Source of the DNA: Candidatus Bathyarchaeota archaeon
Lineage (GTDB): Archaea; Thermoproteota; Bathyarchaeia; 40CM-2-53-6
DNA: 51,334 nt
Direction: 5' to 3'
Assembly (NCBI GenBank): GCA_005881615.1
Contig: VBBR01000034.1
Location: 1-51,334, forward strand
Part shown: piece by piece, positions 16,658 to 24,309 of the stretch
Layout of the letters: each line of letters opens with the position of its first letter
How positions within the stretch are numbered: the stretch's first letter is position 1
Translations under genes and position numbers: made by a program
Notes under the pieces: generated by a model
Seen by the model: only the letters and a program-made list of their open reading frames with translations
Databases searched by the model: none
Told to the model about the DNA's origin: nothing

Positions 16658-17167
16658 TTATCCCCTGCTGGTTCGTGCTCTGAGTCGTTCTAGAAAATCG
16701 AGATCTGCCAAGGCAACCTGCGCGGACAATCGCACATCTTCGTCCGGGTCTTGGAGTCGATCAATCAGTCCTGGGCGAGCTATCTCGTCTCCGATAGACC
16801 CGAGAGCAACTGCTGATTCATGCCTTACGAGGACACTCTCGTCGTTCGCCATAGCATCCATTAGAGCGGAAACTGCGGATTTGAACTCCAACTGGCCAAG
16901 AGAGAACGCCGCTTCATGTCTAACTAGAGGGCTTGGATCCTCTTTCAAGGTCTCGCAGAGTGCCGGAACCGCTCTCTCATCGTTCATATCTGCCAGCATG
17001 CAGACTGCGTGTATTCGGAGAAGCAGGCTCGGTCTAAGGTCGAGTACCGTCTTGAAGAAGTTAACATCACCTTTTGAGAACGCCCATTCCATTTTTTCAA
17101 GGGTCTCAAAGTCCTTTGAGTAGTCAGGAGGCGCCCTTATCGTTTCGTTCTGACCGATTGCCTTCAA
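16658..17167 (-). CDS. HEAT-repeat protein resembling deoxyhypusine hydroxylase
   Basis: A 169-aa protein of tandem helical HEAT (PBS-lyase type) repeats. Two repeats carry the His-Glu signature of the di-iron enzyme deoxyhypusine hydroxylase: PLVRHEAAFSLGQL (about 97-110) and VLVRHESAVALGSIGDE (about 128-144). The eukaryotic enzyme has four HE pairs in two halves; here only one half is seen, so a homodimer would be needed to build a comparable iron site. The first 35 residues are not repeat-like. It starts at TTG 17167 with GGTGAG seven nucleotides upstream. A plain scaffold role is equally possible. Confidence 0.7.
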   Translation of the reverse strand: MKAIGQNETIRAPPDYSKDFETLEKMEWAFSKGDVNFFKTVLDLRPSLLLRIHAVCMLADMNDERAVPALCETLKEDPSPLVRHEAAFSLGQLEFKSAVSALMDAMANDESVLVRHESAVALGSIGDEIARPGLIDRLQDPDEDVRLSAQVALADLDFLERLRARTSRG

Positions 17168-17284
17168 TACGATCTCACCACCCCTTGCATTAACAAAGGT
17201 TCACAGTCGTCGGGCTCTCTATGAGACAGATGGGACAATCGGTTAATCACTACGCCGGCAAATGGGTCGGATATCGGGATTATT

Positions 17285-17428
17285 TTAGCTCAATGGCGCC
17301 GTCTTGCTGATGGAGTCGCCGCTCATGGCGCGTTCGTAGCATTCTGGGCAGTAGGGACCGTCGTATGGGCCGTGTTTGGAGCAAGAAGGTCGCCGTTGAC
17401 CTTTTTCGAAGGGCTTGCGGATTTTCAA
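17285..17428 (-). CDS. Small zinc-finger ORF, 47 aa
   Basis: This short frame encodes a basic N-terminus (KIRKPFEKGQRR) and then CSKHGPYDGPYCPECYERA, a C-x2-H-x7-C-x2-C pattern typical of a zinc knuckle. The gap between the HEAT and ankyrin genes is otherwise empty. It begins at TTG 17428; the frame is closed by a stop 12 nt further upstream. GAGG lies 12 nt upstream, longer than ideal. No family recognised. The metal-ligand spacing, with glycine between the pairs, makes chance less likely. Confidence 0.45.
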   Translation of the reverse strand: MKIRKPFEKGQRRPSCSKHGPYDGPYCPECYERAMSGDSISKTAPLS

Positions 17429-17492
17429 TCGCCGAATGATCCTCTTTTACGGAGTGCTGGGCTGTGACCGAGGGTTGATGTTGTCTCGCTGA

Positions 17493-18080
17493 TTATTCCT
17501 TACCGCCACGTCCTCTAAGGAGTTGAGCAATGGTTTCATGCTTTCTTTCGATCGCGACCGACAGGGGACTCTTTCCCTGAAAGTTCTTCGAATTTAGATC
17601 TGGGCTAGCGTTTTCGATCAGCCAGACGACCAAGTCATAGTAGCCTCTTGTAACTGCATTGTGGAGTGCGGAAGACGATCCCGCATTCGCTCCGTTTCGG
17701 AACAGGAATTGGACAAGTTCGAGATCGCCACTCCAGACTGCATGGGGCAAAAGTGGAATGCCGTGGGCTCCTTTCGAGTTTATGTTTTCGGGTTTGTCTC
17801 TGATCCTTCTCTCTACCTCTTCCCTCTGGCCCAGCATTGCTGCTGTGGAGAGTTCGAGAGGTGCTCCTTGCTCGAGCAGGTACGTCGCAAGGGGAACGTT
17901 GCCTACTTGGGCTGCGCCTTGGACCGCGGTCTCATGGTCGGTTTCGCTCCAAGCGTATGATGCGTTGAGCAACTCTGGATTCTCCTCTAGCATTTTTCTG
18001 ACTTTCTCCAGGTTCCCGTGACCCGCGATTACGAACTCGCGAATTAGATCTGTCGAGAGAGGCGTATTAGTCTGTTGCAC
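17493..18080 (-). CDS. Ankyrin-repeat protein
   Basis: A 195-aa protein made almost wholly of ankyrin repeats. Recognisable repeat cores are ETAVQGAAQVGNVPLATYLLEQGAPLE, GIPLLPHAVWSGDLELVQFLFRNGANAG, SALHNAVTRGYYDLVVWLIENASPDLN and SPLSVAIERKHETIAQLLRGRG, giving about five repeats. Such proteins mediate protein-protein contacts; the partner is unknown. There is no signal peptide or membrane helix. Ankyrin proteins are less usual in archaea than in eukaryotes and bacteria, so acquisition by transfer is possible. The similar HEAT protein nearby makes two repeat-scaffold proteins in 1.5 kb. Confidence 0.85.
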   Translation of the reverse strand: MQQTNTPLSTDLIREFVIAGHGNLEKVRKMLEENPELLNASYAWSETDHETAVQGAAQVGNVPLATYLLEQGAPLELSTAAMLGQREEVERRIRDKPENINSKGAHGIPLLPHAVWSGDLELVQFLFRNGANAGSSSALHNAVTRGYYDLVVWLIENASPDLNSKNFQGKSPLSVAIERKHETIAQLLRGRGGKE

Positions 18081-18186
18081 GAGAAGGATATTCGATTTCG
18101 CAACCTATAACCGTTCGGAGAACAGCCCAAAGCCGGAACTCTATGTTTTGCTCATTCAGGATGGGCGGAAAAGTGCGATAGCGCCG

Positions 18187-18338
18187 TGGCGGGCCCGGAG
18201 GGATTTGAACCCTCGACCATTCCCCGGACGAGTCGGATGGACTCGTCCTTCAGGTTAAGAGCTTCAGCCTTAGAGTCTGCTGCTCTACCTGGCTGAGCTG
18301 CCCGACTAGACCAGTATGCGTGTCCGGTTTACGGGCCC
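18187..18338 (-). tRNA. tRNA-Lys (CUU), apparently interrupted by three segments
   Basis: On the minus strand: 5' acceptor and positions 8-9 (GGGCCCGTA, 18338-18330); D-arm GCTCAGCCAGGTAGAGC (18298-18282); anticodon loop CTCTTAA inside GCTCTTAACCTG (18262-18251); T-arm with TTCAAAT between GAGGG and CCCTC; 3' acceptor CGGGCCC, discriminator G and encoded CCA (18197-18187). Contiguous folding is impossible. Removing 18299-18329 (31 nt), 18263-18276 (14 nt) and 18220-18250 (31 nt) gives a perfect acceptor stem and the anticodon stem GCAGG/CCTGT with Lys anticodon CUU. The last segment holds a 9-bp hairpin. I could not fit canonical bulge-helix-bulge motifs, so the splice points are tentative. 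A TATA-like CTTATTAGAAATT lies upstream near 18370. Confidence 0.7.
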
Positions 18339-18360
18339 ACGAACCCGCCGAAGGCTCGGT

Positions 18361-18649
18361 CCCGGCCGAATTTCTAATAAGGGTTACCGTTTTAGAGAGG
18401 AAATTGATTCCGAATTAGACGAATGATGGATGAAGATTTCTTCACCTCGATACTCAGGGGACTTAAAGCACGGTAGGAACTGTATCATGCTCACCTCAGA
18501 CGCTTGGTTAGGGGCTCCCGCTCTCGTCATTTCACGGAAAAGCACATTGGTGTCCCTAGCCTGCCTCTGTTTCGGTAACACAAGGCTTCCCCGACACACG
18601 ACACTGCCCCTGCGTGGATGATGCCTCAGACTACTGAGGCTGGGTACTA
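18361..18649. other. Intergenic region with hairpin before the sensor gene
   Basis: 289 bp without a gene I can support. The left end holds the tRNA promoter. At the right end is a perfect 7-bp inverted repeat, GCCTCAG-ACTA-CTGAGGC (18623-18640), ending 10 nt before the ATG of the membrane ATPase gene. It could hide the ribosome-binding region in a hairpin or act as an operator. Short frames on both strands here have no domain signal. Confidence 0.5.
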
Positions 18650-20692
18650 ATGAGACCACGTGTAATCTTTCTAGCTCTATTGATGGCCTCGGTCTTGACT
18701 TTAGTAGTCCAAGTACAAGGGATCGCTCCTTACTCTCTCTCAATCAGTCCATCGACTACGAGCCTGGGTAACAGTGTCGCAATCGCGGTGACTATCACCA
18801 ATGGAGTGAGGAACGCGTTCTACGGGGTCACAATCGAGGTGCAGAAGCCGAACGGTACCGGTTCCGCGATCTCAAACCAGGTAATATCCACCGACAATCG
18901 AGGGTCGGGGAGGATATCTGTCCAATACGACCAGTCGTCAACTTCATGGACCGTGTTGAATGGCACCGTCAACACCAACGTCGGAGGCGTCTACAACGTG
19001 GCGGTAAATCAAACATCGCCGACAAACATCGCCAATGTTGCCACTGGCCAGTTCACTGTGACTGCTCTGATGAGCGTTGTAGTGTCTCAACCAACTTCCG
19101 GGACAATTGTCCAGAGGGGGCAGGCTTTGACAATCACAGCTGCCGTGACGAACTCTTTGGGCGCGGTAACTGGTGCGGTGGTAACCGCAGACACTCCTTC
19201 GAACAGCCAACTTACGATTCCCGAAGTGAGCTCTGCGAATGGGGTCTACTCCACTAGCTATCAGGTCTCGATGAATGACCCACTTGGTTCATGGACGATA
19301 ATAGTAAAGGCCAAGGACACCAATCAGAACTCCGGAGTGAGTCTTCCCGTTACTGTAACCGTTGCGAAGAGCGACTTGTTTGTCGACGCTATGGTCACTT
19401 ACAACTCCAAGGGTGTTCCAACGGCTAGCTTTTCGACAGGGGATACTATCTACCCTTATTTTCGGATAAAATACTCTGGCTCTACGGGCGCATTTCTCAC
19501 TACTGGCCAGTATGTAGTTTCGGTGAAGAATCCTACAGGAGCTACAGTCGCAAACCTCACCGCGGTTTACGACGCGGGCCGTCTTGGCTTCTATACCCCT
19601 ACAGGATACTCTGTATCTACTTTCGACCCGGGAGGCGCGTGGACGGTCGGGATCAACGCTAACAGTCTAAACGATGGTTTCGGGAATACCGGGCCCAGCA
19701 TCGCAACCTCGATCCGGGTGGATATAGTGATTTCACCGCTTGGCTATCTTCCGTTCGTGGCTGGCGGCTTAGTTGCTCTTCTTGGAGGAATTTTCGTGCT
19801 TAAGCGGTACGACAGGTCGCTTGCTGGGTTCGAGCATCTCGAGAAGATGATGGGAGGGCCAATTCCTCGTGGGTCTAGTCTCCTACTCCTAGGGGATCCA
19901 GGTAGTGGAAAGACCGTTCTATCCTATGAGCTGTTGCATGAGGAGCTTGATGCGGGGAGACCATGCGCTCTCTTGTCATACGATGCTTTTCCGGAGGACG
20001 TTCAAGCCCGTATGGGCGAGTTTGGTTGGGACATTATCTCCCCCCTCCGCAAGGGGCGGTTGAAGATTATCGATTGTTATTCTGGGCTTGCCGGGCAAGG
20101 TGAAGGCGCTCTTCGGGACCCTTCGGATCTCACTGAGCTCAACATTCAGGTCACCTCGTTCATAACAAAGGCCAAGAATGCGGCTGTGACCCTAGTTCTC
20201 GACTCTCTTACGCCCATCTTTAACGGGGTCGAAGCCAAGCAAGCGATTAATTTCCTGCAGACTGTCGGTGCGAAGGTGAAGATGACTGGCGGCTTGTTTA
20301 TCCTGACTGCCTCGCGAGGTGCTATACCGGAGGACTCGATAGCGAAGATGAAGAGCATAGTGGACGGCGTTATCGAACTCACATTTATGAGATCTGGAAG
20401 GAAGGGTGTCAGATATCTGTCGGTTTTGAAAATGGAACGGAGACGAACCGCGTCCGACACGGTTTCGTTCGAGATAGAGCGGGGGCGAGGTTTGGTCTTC
20501 CGAGTCTCGCGCTTCGGAATCCTGCGTGGAAAGCTGCAGCAATTGAAACTCAAGCCAAACCACTCATCAACAAAGGACGCTCCAAAAGCGGAGCCCCCAG
20601 CTAAACCGGAGGGAAAGCACACGGAAGAGAAAGACAAAGGAGCAGCGAGCTCCGGGCTACCGTCGAAGGGAACAGGCACAAGACCGCGGTAG
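18650..20692 (+). CDS. Membrane-anchored KaiC/RAD55-like ATPase with extracellular Ig-like domains
   Basis: A 680-aa protein with an unusual order of parts. A signal peptide (about 1-25) is followed by two or three Ig/CARDB-like beta-sandwich repeats (about 28-355, Ser/Thr-rich, with Asn glycosylation sequons). One membrane helix follows (LPFVAGGLVALLGGIFVL, about 364-382), then a RecA-fold domain of the KaiC/RAD55 type and a Lys/Pro-rich tail (about 640-680). Walker A is GDPGSGKT (about 415-422); Walker B is VTLVLDSL (about 512-519). Where KaiC has its catalytic Glu pair, this protein has LLSYDAFPEDV, so hydrolysis may be altered. The ATPase must face the cytoplasm. I infer a transmembrane sensor or an envelope-attached motor-like switch. 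No named family. Confidence 0.8.
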   Translation: MRPRVIFLALLMASVLTLVVQVQGIAPYSLSISPSTTSLGNSVAIAVTITNGVRNAFYGVTIEVQKPNGTGSAISNQVISTDNRGSGRISVQYDQSSTSWTVLNGTVNTNVGGVYNVAVNQTSPTNIANVATGQFTVTALMSVVVSQPTSGTIVQRGQALTITAAVTNSLGAVTGAVVTADTPSNSQLTIPEVSSANGVYSTSYQVSMNDPLGSWTIIVKAKDTNQNSGVSLPVTVTVAKSDLFVDAMVTYNSKGVPTASFSTGDTIYPYFRIKYSGSTGAFLTTGQYVVSVKNPTGATVANLTAVYDAGRLGFYTPTGYSVSTFDPGGAWTVGINANSLNDGFGNTGPSIATSIRVDIVISPLGYLPFVAGGLVALLGGIFVLKRYDRSLAGFEHLEKMMGGPIPRGSSLLLLGDPGSGKTVLSYELLHEELDAGRPCALLSYDAFPEDVQARMGEFGWDIISPLRKGRLKIIDCYSGLAGQGEGALRDPSDLTELNIQVTSFITKAKNAAVTLVLDSLTPIFNGVEAKQAINFLQTVGAKVKMTGGLFILTASRGAIPEDSIAKMKSIVDGVIELTFMRSGRKGVRYLSVLKMERRRTASDTVSFEIERGRGLVFRVSRFGILRGKLQQLKLKPNHSSTKDAPKAEPPAKPEGKHTEEKDKGAASSGLPSKGTGTRPR

Positions 20693-20738
20693 AGCTACGA
20701 AAGCGGCCTTTTAGCAAACAATCCATCTCCCTATCGTC

Positions 20739-21515
20739 ATGAGCGTCGCGTTTATCGGGTTAGGCCTGAACGATGAAAAAGGTCTCACCATTGAAGGGCT
20801 GGAGGAGGCTCGACATGCAAACAGCGTCTTTGCAGAGTTTTACACCAACACAATGCCCGGCTTGGATAGGAAAAAGCTTGAGATTGTGCTCGGCAAGAAG
20901 GTTATCGTTTTGAGTCGAGTCCAGCTCGAGGATGAACAAGCCAAGCCGATTGTTGAGGCAGCTGAGAGGGGAAAAGTTGCTTTTCTGGTGCCTGGAGATC
21001 CGATGATTGCTACAACTCACATTTCTATCAGGCTAGAACTGGCGAGAAGGGGGATTCCTTCAAGGATCATTCATGGCCCTTCGGTGACGTCAGCTGTCTG
21101 CGGAGCCACAGGTCTTCAGAGCTACAAGTTCGGAAAATCCGTTACCTTACCGCGGGAGCCTGGTGTGCCGGGCTCGTTGTTGGACACTGTTCGTGATAAC
21201 AAGAATAGAGGGCTTCACACTTTGCTTCTTCTTGACGTTAGACCGGAAATGGCTCAACAGCTGACGATAGGGGAGGCGGCGGCGAAACTGGTTGCCGCCG
21301 ATCCAACGCTTGGGAATTGGATGGGAATTGGTGTTGCACGGATAGGATCCGAAGACCAGTTCGTACTATCAGCCAAGCTTGGAAAGCTTCAGAACCAAGA
21401 CTTCGGAAGTATTCCTCACTGCCTCGTGATCCCGGGCAGGCTCCATTTCATGGAGGTTGCGGCGTTGAAGGCGTTTTGTAGAGCGGAGGATGCGGATCTG
21501 GAGGCGTTGAAATGA
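20739..21515 (+). CDS. dph5: Diphthine synthase
   Basis: A 258-aa SAM-dependent methyltransferase that trimethylates the modified histidine of elongation factor 2 during diphthamide synthesis. Tetrapyrrole-methylase fold motifs are clear: FIGLGLNDEKGLTIEGLEEARHANSVFAEFYT at the N-terminus, VAFLVPGDPMIATTHISIRLEL around residues 76-97 and PSVTSAVCGATGLQSYKFGKSVTLP. A TATA-like CTTTTAGC about 27 nt before the ATG suggests a leaderless transcript. The stop overlaps the start of the DUF357 gene by 4 bp (ATGA), so the two are translationally coupled. Confidence 0.95.
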   Translation: MSVAFIGLGLNDEKGLTIEGLEEARHANSVFAEFYTNTMPGLDRKKLEIVLGKKVIVLSRVQLEDEQAKPIVEAAERGKVAFLVPGDPMIATTHISIRLELARRGIPSRIIHGPSVTSAVCGATGLQSYKFGKSVTLPREPGVPGSLLDTVRDNKNRGLHTLLLLDVRPEMAQQLTIGEAAAKLVAADPTLGNWMGIGVARIGSEDQFVLSAKLGKLQNQDFGSIPHCLVIPGRLHFMEVAALKAFCRAEDADLEALK

Positions 21516-21769
21516 GGGAGCGGGCAGGAGAAAGAGCCGCGAAATATCTGGAGACAACGACAAAGTCCCTTCAAGGCCTGAAAGTCAAGGAGAATCTTGG
21601 AACGGTTTCCTCTGTTCAGCTTGATCGTGTTTCGGAACTTGCACGGGATTATGCTCGAGATGCTAAACACTATTTGGGCGACCGGAAACCGGTCACTGCG
21701 CTCGCGTGCATCGCTTATGCTGAGGGTCTTCTTGACGCTCTGAAATTTCTTGAGTTGGCTGAGTTCTAG
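21512..21769 (+). CDS. DUF357 family protein
   Basis: An 85-aa, largely helical protein of the archaeal DUF357 family, function unknown. The signature is the C-terminal YARDAKHYLGDRKPVTALACIAYAEGLLDALKFLEL (about 49-84), which resembles a helical hairpin of the HEPN/SAV type. It overlaps dph5 by 4 bp and in many archaea sits in this same place, between translation-linked and riboflavin genes. The conserved neighbourhood suggests a role connected to diphthamide or nucleotide metabolism, but this is not proven. Confidence 0.85.
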   Translation: MRERAGERAAKYLETTTKSLQGLKVKENLGTVSSVQLDRVSELARDYARDAKHYLGDRKPVTALACIAYAEGLLDALKFLELAEF

Positions 21770-21837
21770 CCAGAACAGATTGTTTGGGTAACACTGCCCT
21801 GATATCGTGGTGCCGAGTCGTGTTATCGTCGAGACTT

Positions 21838-22404
21838 ATGGAGAATTGTGCGGTCTGCGGCAAGTCCATTCATAGGGACGAGCCAGTCTCCGCCTCGTTC
21901 AATCAGGAAGGCCAGAGGAGCTTCTTCCACAAGACATGCGAAGACAGAGCCGAGCACGTGAACAAGTGGAAGGAGGAAGCAGCTTGGGCTTTCAGGGTGA
22001 CGCGAATGACGATGTCCGAGTGGAACGCGTGCAGTCCCAGAAAGCATATTGGTGTTTGGCAGTCGATCTTCATTGCGCGTAGAGACGAGGATGTTTGGTG
22101 CCCGGATTGCGGTCTCAAGATCGCTAGACAAGAAAGGTTCGCGTGTCCGACTTGTGGCGGTCGGGTCATCGTCACCAACGCTGAGACAACGAATTTGGTG
22201 TTCACTCACAGAGAGCCTCTCTACAAACTCCAGGTCCACTGCACCGAGAGGGGAGATGACGCGTTCGTTTACGCGATAGTTAGCGGATACACTCCAGTAA
22301 CTATCACGTCGAAGAGGGGCGAGGCTCCAGAGGCTTCATCGAAACAGGCGATGATGTTGAAGTATGAACCGAAGGGAGATCTCAAGAAGGGGCTAAGCGT
22401 ATAG
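21838..22404 (+). CDS. Zinc-ribbon protein of unknown function
   Basis: A 188-aa protein with two zinc-binding modules. The N-terminal one is CAVCGKSI with a following H/C pair (FHKTC, about 30-34), and the central one is WCPDCGLK followed by FACPTCGGR (about 87-110). The last 70 residues are beta-rich and basic. I do not recognise the family; nucleic-acid or ribosome binding is plausible from the ribbons. The start is ATG 21838; the frame extends to 21784, but that part lacks zinc ligands and a good start context. It lies between DUF357 and ribL on the same strand. Confidence 0.65.
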   Translation: MENCAVCGKSIHRDEPVSASFNQEGQRSFFHKTCEDRAEHVNKWKEEAAWAFRVTRMTMSEWNACSPRKHIGVWQSIFIARRDEDVWCPDCGLKIARQERFACPTCGGRVIVTNAETTNLVFTHREPLYKLQVHCTERGDDAFVYAIVSGYTPVTITSKRGEAPEASSKQAMMLKYEPKGDLKKGLSV

Positions 22405-22462
22405 CCTCTCACATCGTCGAGAAAGCGTTCTTATTCTCTCTAATCGCAGATTCGTCCCGTTT

Positions 22463-22921
22463 TTGGCCTTGCCATCGGGAAAGACAGTGCTAGCCACTGG
22501 AGTCTTTGATCTTCTGCATCTTGGTCATCTTAGATTCCTTGAAGAATCCAAGAGAAAAGGAGGACCTAGGTCAAAACTCGTGGTTGTCGTCGCCCGCGAC
22601 AAGACCGTGTTTCGCAGGAAAGGGAAGGGTCCGATTGTCCCTGAAGATCAGAGAAGGGAGCTTGTTGGGGCTCTTCGAGTAGTGGACCGCGCGATTCTTG
22701 GGAGAGAAGAGATTGATCTTCTCGGAATTCTCAAAGAAGTCAAGCCTGATATTGTCTCTGTCGGATATGACCAAGATGAGATCAGAGCCGCCGTCACAGC
22801 GCTAATCAGGAAACAGGGGTTGCCGATCAAGGTTGTTCGGATTCGAAAGTTCGGGCCTACAGGTCTCAACAGTAGCTCGCAGCTCAAGAGCAGGGTTGCT
22901 AAGGCATTATCGGCGTCTTAG
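22463..22921 (+). CDS. ribL: FAD synthetase-type cytidylyltransferase (RibL-like)
   Basis: A 152-aa nucleotidyltransferase that transfers AMP to FMN to form FAD in archaea. The nucleotide-binding HxGH motif is HLGH in GVFDLLHLGHLRFLEE (about 15-30). The second signature is the segment NSSSQLKSRV near the C-terminus, in place of the usual ISSTxLR. GYDQDEI is also conserved. It starts at TTG 22463 (a second TTG six nucleotides later is equally possible). It ends convergently with ribK, with a 4-bp overlap, so both enzymes of flavin cofactor synthesis sit side by side. Confidence 0.88.
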   Translation: MALPSGKTVLATGVFDLLHLGHLRFLEESKRKGGPRSKLVVVVARDKTVFRRKGKGPIVPEDQRRELVGALRVVDRAILGREEIDLLGILKEVKPDIVSVGYDQDEIRAAVTALIRKQGLPIKVVRIRKFGPTGLNSSSQLKSRVAKALSAS

Positions 22922-23610
22922 GGTTTTGTTGGGACTCTGACGCGCACCTTGTCTCCATCGTTTAGCTTGAACTGTTTCCTGAGGGATACGGGAGCGATTA
23001 GTTCGACAACATCCTCTCCGTAGTGGGCTCTGATGGGAAGGACGATTGCGCTCCTGACCTCCTCGTTGACCATCGCCATGAAGCATTTTGCTGGGCCATA
23101 GGTTCGGTTCTCATTGGCGAAACCTTCGATGTAGACAAACGGGTATGTGTCCAGGATTTTTCGACTGTCGAGATCTTCCTTACCGACCCTGAGGTTGAGC
23201 GTGCCGGGAAAAGGGTCGAATCCCAGTTTCGACACGAACTGTTTCCGGTAACCGTCGCGGCTCATATAATATGAGCCTTCCCGGAGCCCGGTGAACACTG
23301 TTCCAGTGATGATCAGGTCTTTCTTGGGGGCTTCGAAGACTCGCCTGAGGTTAACGTACATGTCGGATAGCTGGCGAAGTCCTTCGCCGGTTATTCTTAC
23401 CTTCTGGTCGCGTCCGTTTCGAGCTCTCTCTATCAAGCCAAGTTTTTCCATCTCGATAAGGCGCCGGGAGGCGGTTTGTTGAGAGCTTCCAATTCCTTTG
23501 GCCACGTCCGACGTGCTGCAAACGACTTCTTTGTCGGTTGCTCCCATCTCGGACAGTTTATAGAGAGCTAGTAGATGGGAGGGTTTCATTTCTAGTTCGG
23601 CCCGTCTCAA
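22918..23610 (-). CDS. ribK: CTP-dependent riboflavin kinase with N-terminal winged helix
   Basis: A 230-aa protein. Residues about 1-90 form a MarR-like winged helix (SDVAKGIGSSQQTASRRLIEMEKLGLIERAR), and residues about 95-230 are the archaeal riboflavin kinase, which uses CTP to make FMN. Kinase motifs are GTVFTGLREGSYYMSRDGYRKQFVSKLGFDPFPGTLNLRV and the C-terminal DKVRVRVP. The fused DNA-binding domain suggests that it also controls its own or related genes, perhaps in response to flavin. It is the last gene of a leftward set: psmB2, translin, ribK, with gaps of 51 and 21 bp. Confidence 0.93.
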   Translation of the reverse strand: MRRAELEMKPSHLLALYKLSEMGATDKEVVCSTSDVAKGIGSSQQTASRRLIEMEKLGLIERARNGRDQKVRITGEGLRQLSDMYVNLRRVFEAPKKDLIITGTVFTGLREGSYYMSRDGYRKQFVSKLGFDPFPGTLNLRVGKEDLDSRKILDTYPFVYIEGFANENRTYGPAKCFMAMVNEEVRSAIVLPIRAHYGEDVVELIAPVSLRKQFKLNDGDKVRVRVPTKP

Positions 23611-23631
23611 AGGATGGTCGTGGATCGCTTA

Positions 23632-24258
23632 CTATTTTTCTATCTTCTTTCCGAGACGGTCTAGGGCCTGTTCGAGTGAGAATCGTCTGATTTCTGTGAC
23701 CACGTCCCCTCTTGTGGTCTCGATGATTCGTCTTGCTGCGTCCATTTTGACTCTGAACGTTGGAACGATCGAAGTGTGTTCGAGGGTTTGTAGGTCATCG
23801 TATACTCCTTCCATCGCGTCTAGAAGTTTCTCGGCCTTTCCAACGTCGCCTTTTCGTAGGGAGTTTAGTGCCATTCTGCGGAATTCTCCAACGGCGTCCA
23901 GGAGTCCGAGCATGTAGCTTCGGTGGTCGGCGCCAGACTCTGCCATCGATACAATTCCTTCGTTCCGCGAAACCTTGCGCAGAGTGATCGCTTCCACGTA
24001 CTCTTGGAATGCAACTATGACTCCGTTCGAACTTCGAAGCTCCGGGGCATCAGCGGACATCTTTTCGATCTCCTGAAGGGTTTTCTGGGCTTGTTCAAGT
24101 GTGGAATTTGCCGATTTCAGGTCTCCTCGGTGAATCTCTAGAATTGAGGATGACGCCATTCTCGTTGCGGCTCTGGAAAGATCGAGGACTCTTTCACGCG
24201 CGCGATCGTATTGGGAGAGGTCTTTCTGGATTGAGGTCAGGTCCTTTTTCGATAGCAT
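23632..24258 (-). CDS. Translin/TRAX family ribonuclease
   Basis: A 208-aa all-helical protein of the translin superfamily. The family's catalytic acidic residues are visible: the EYVEAIT motif (about 86-92) and SYMLGLLDAVGEFRRMALNSLRKGD (about 113-137), which corresponds to the TRAX Glu-x-x-Glu and Asp/Glu sites. Archaeal homologues assemble into hollow octamers that cleave small RNAs inside the shell. Here it lies between an inactive-looking proteasome beta subunit and ribK, all on one strand. Confidence 0.85.
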   Translation of the reverse strand: MLSKKDLTSIQKDLSQYDRARERVLDLSRAATRMASSSILEIHRGDLKSANSTLEQAQKTLQEIEKMSADAPELRSSNGVIVAFQEYVEAITLRKVSRNEGIVSMAESGADHRSYMLGLLDAVGEFRRMALNSLRKGDVGKAEKLLDAMEGVYDDLQTLEHTSIVPTFRVKMDAARRIIETTRGDVVTEIRRFSLEQALDRLGKKIEK

Positions 24259-24309
24259 GTTGCGAGCTTCCGCTCCGCTGAGCTTCGCGGTATTAAAACA
24301 GGGTTCTCG

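Noticed and set aside
18220-18250. The 9-bp hairpin in the tRNA as a type II long variable arm (Leu or Ser)
   Set aside because: The D-arm is of type I form, and the bases between the hairpin and T-stem (GGGGAATGGTC) are too long for a variable arm.
18267-18280. A CUA anticodon reading (CTCTAAG loop) in the tRNA locus, which would suggest a pyrrolysine or suppressor tRNA
   Set aside because: The stem on either side (GCAGA) has no complementary partner, and the acceptor, D-arm and T-arm are those of an ordinary elongator tRNA; the CTCTTAA loop with GCAGG/CCTGT fits far better.
18384-18743. A 119-aa minus-strand frame covering the gap before the membrane ATPase gene
   Set aside because: Its start lies inside the signal-peptide codons of the ATPase gene, it has no domain signal, and the composition looks random. 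A GAGGTGA before an internal ATG is only 2 nt away, too close for initiation.
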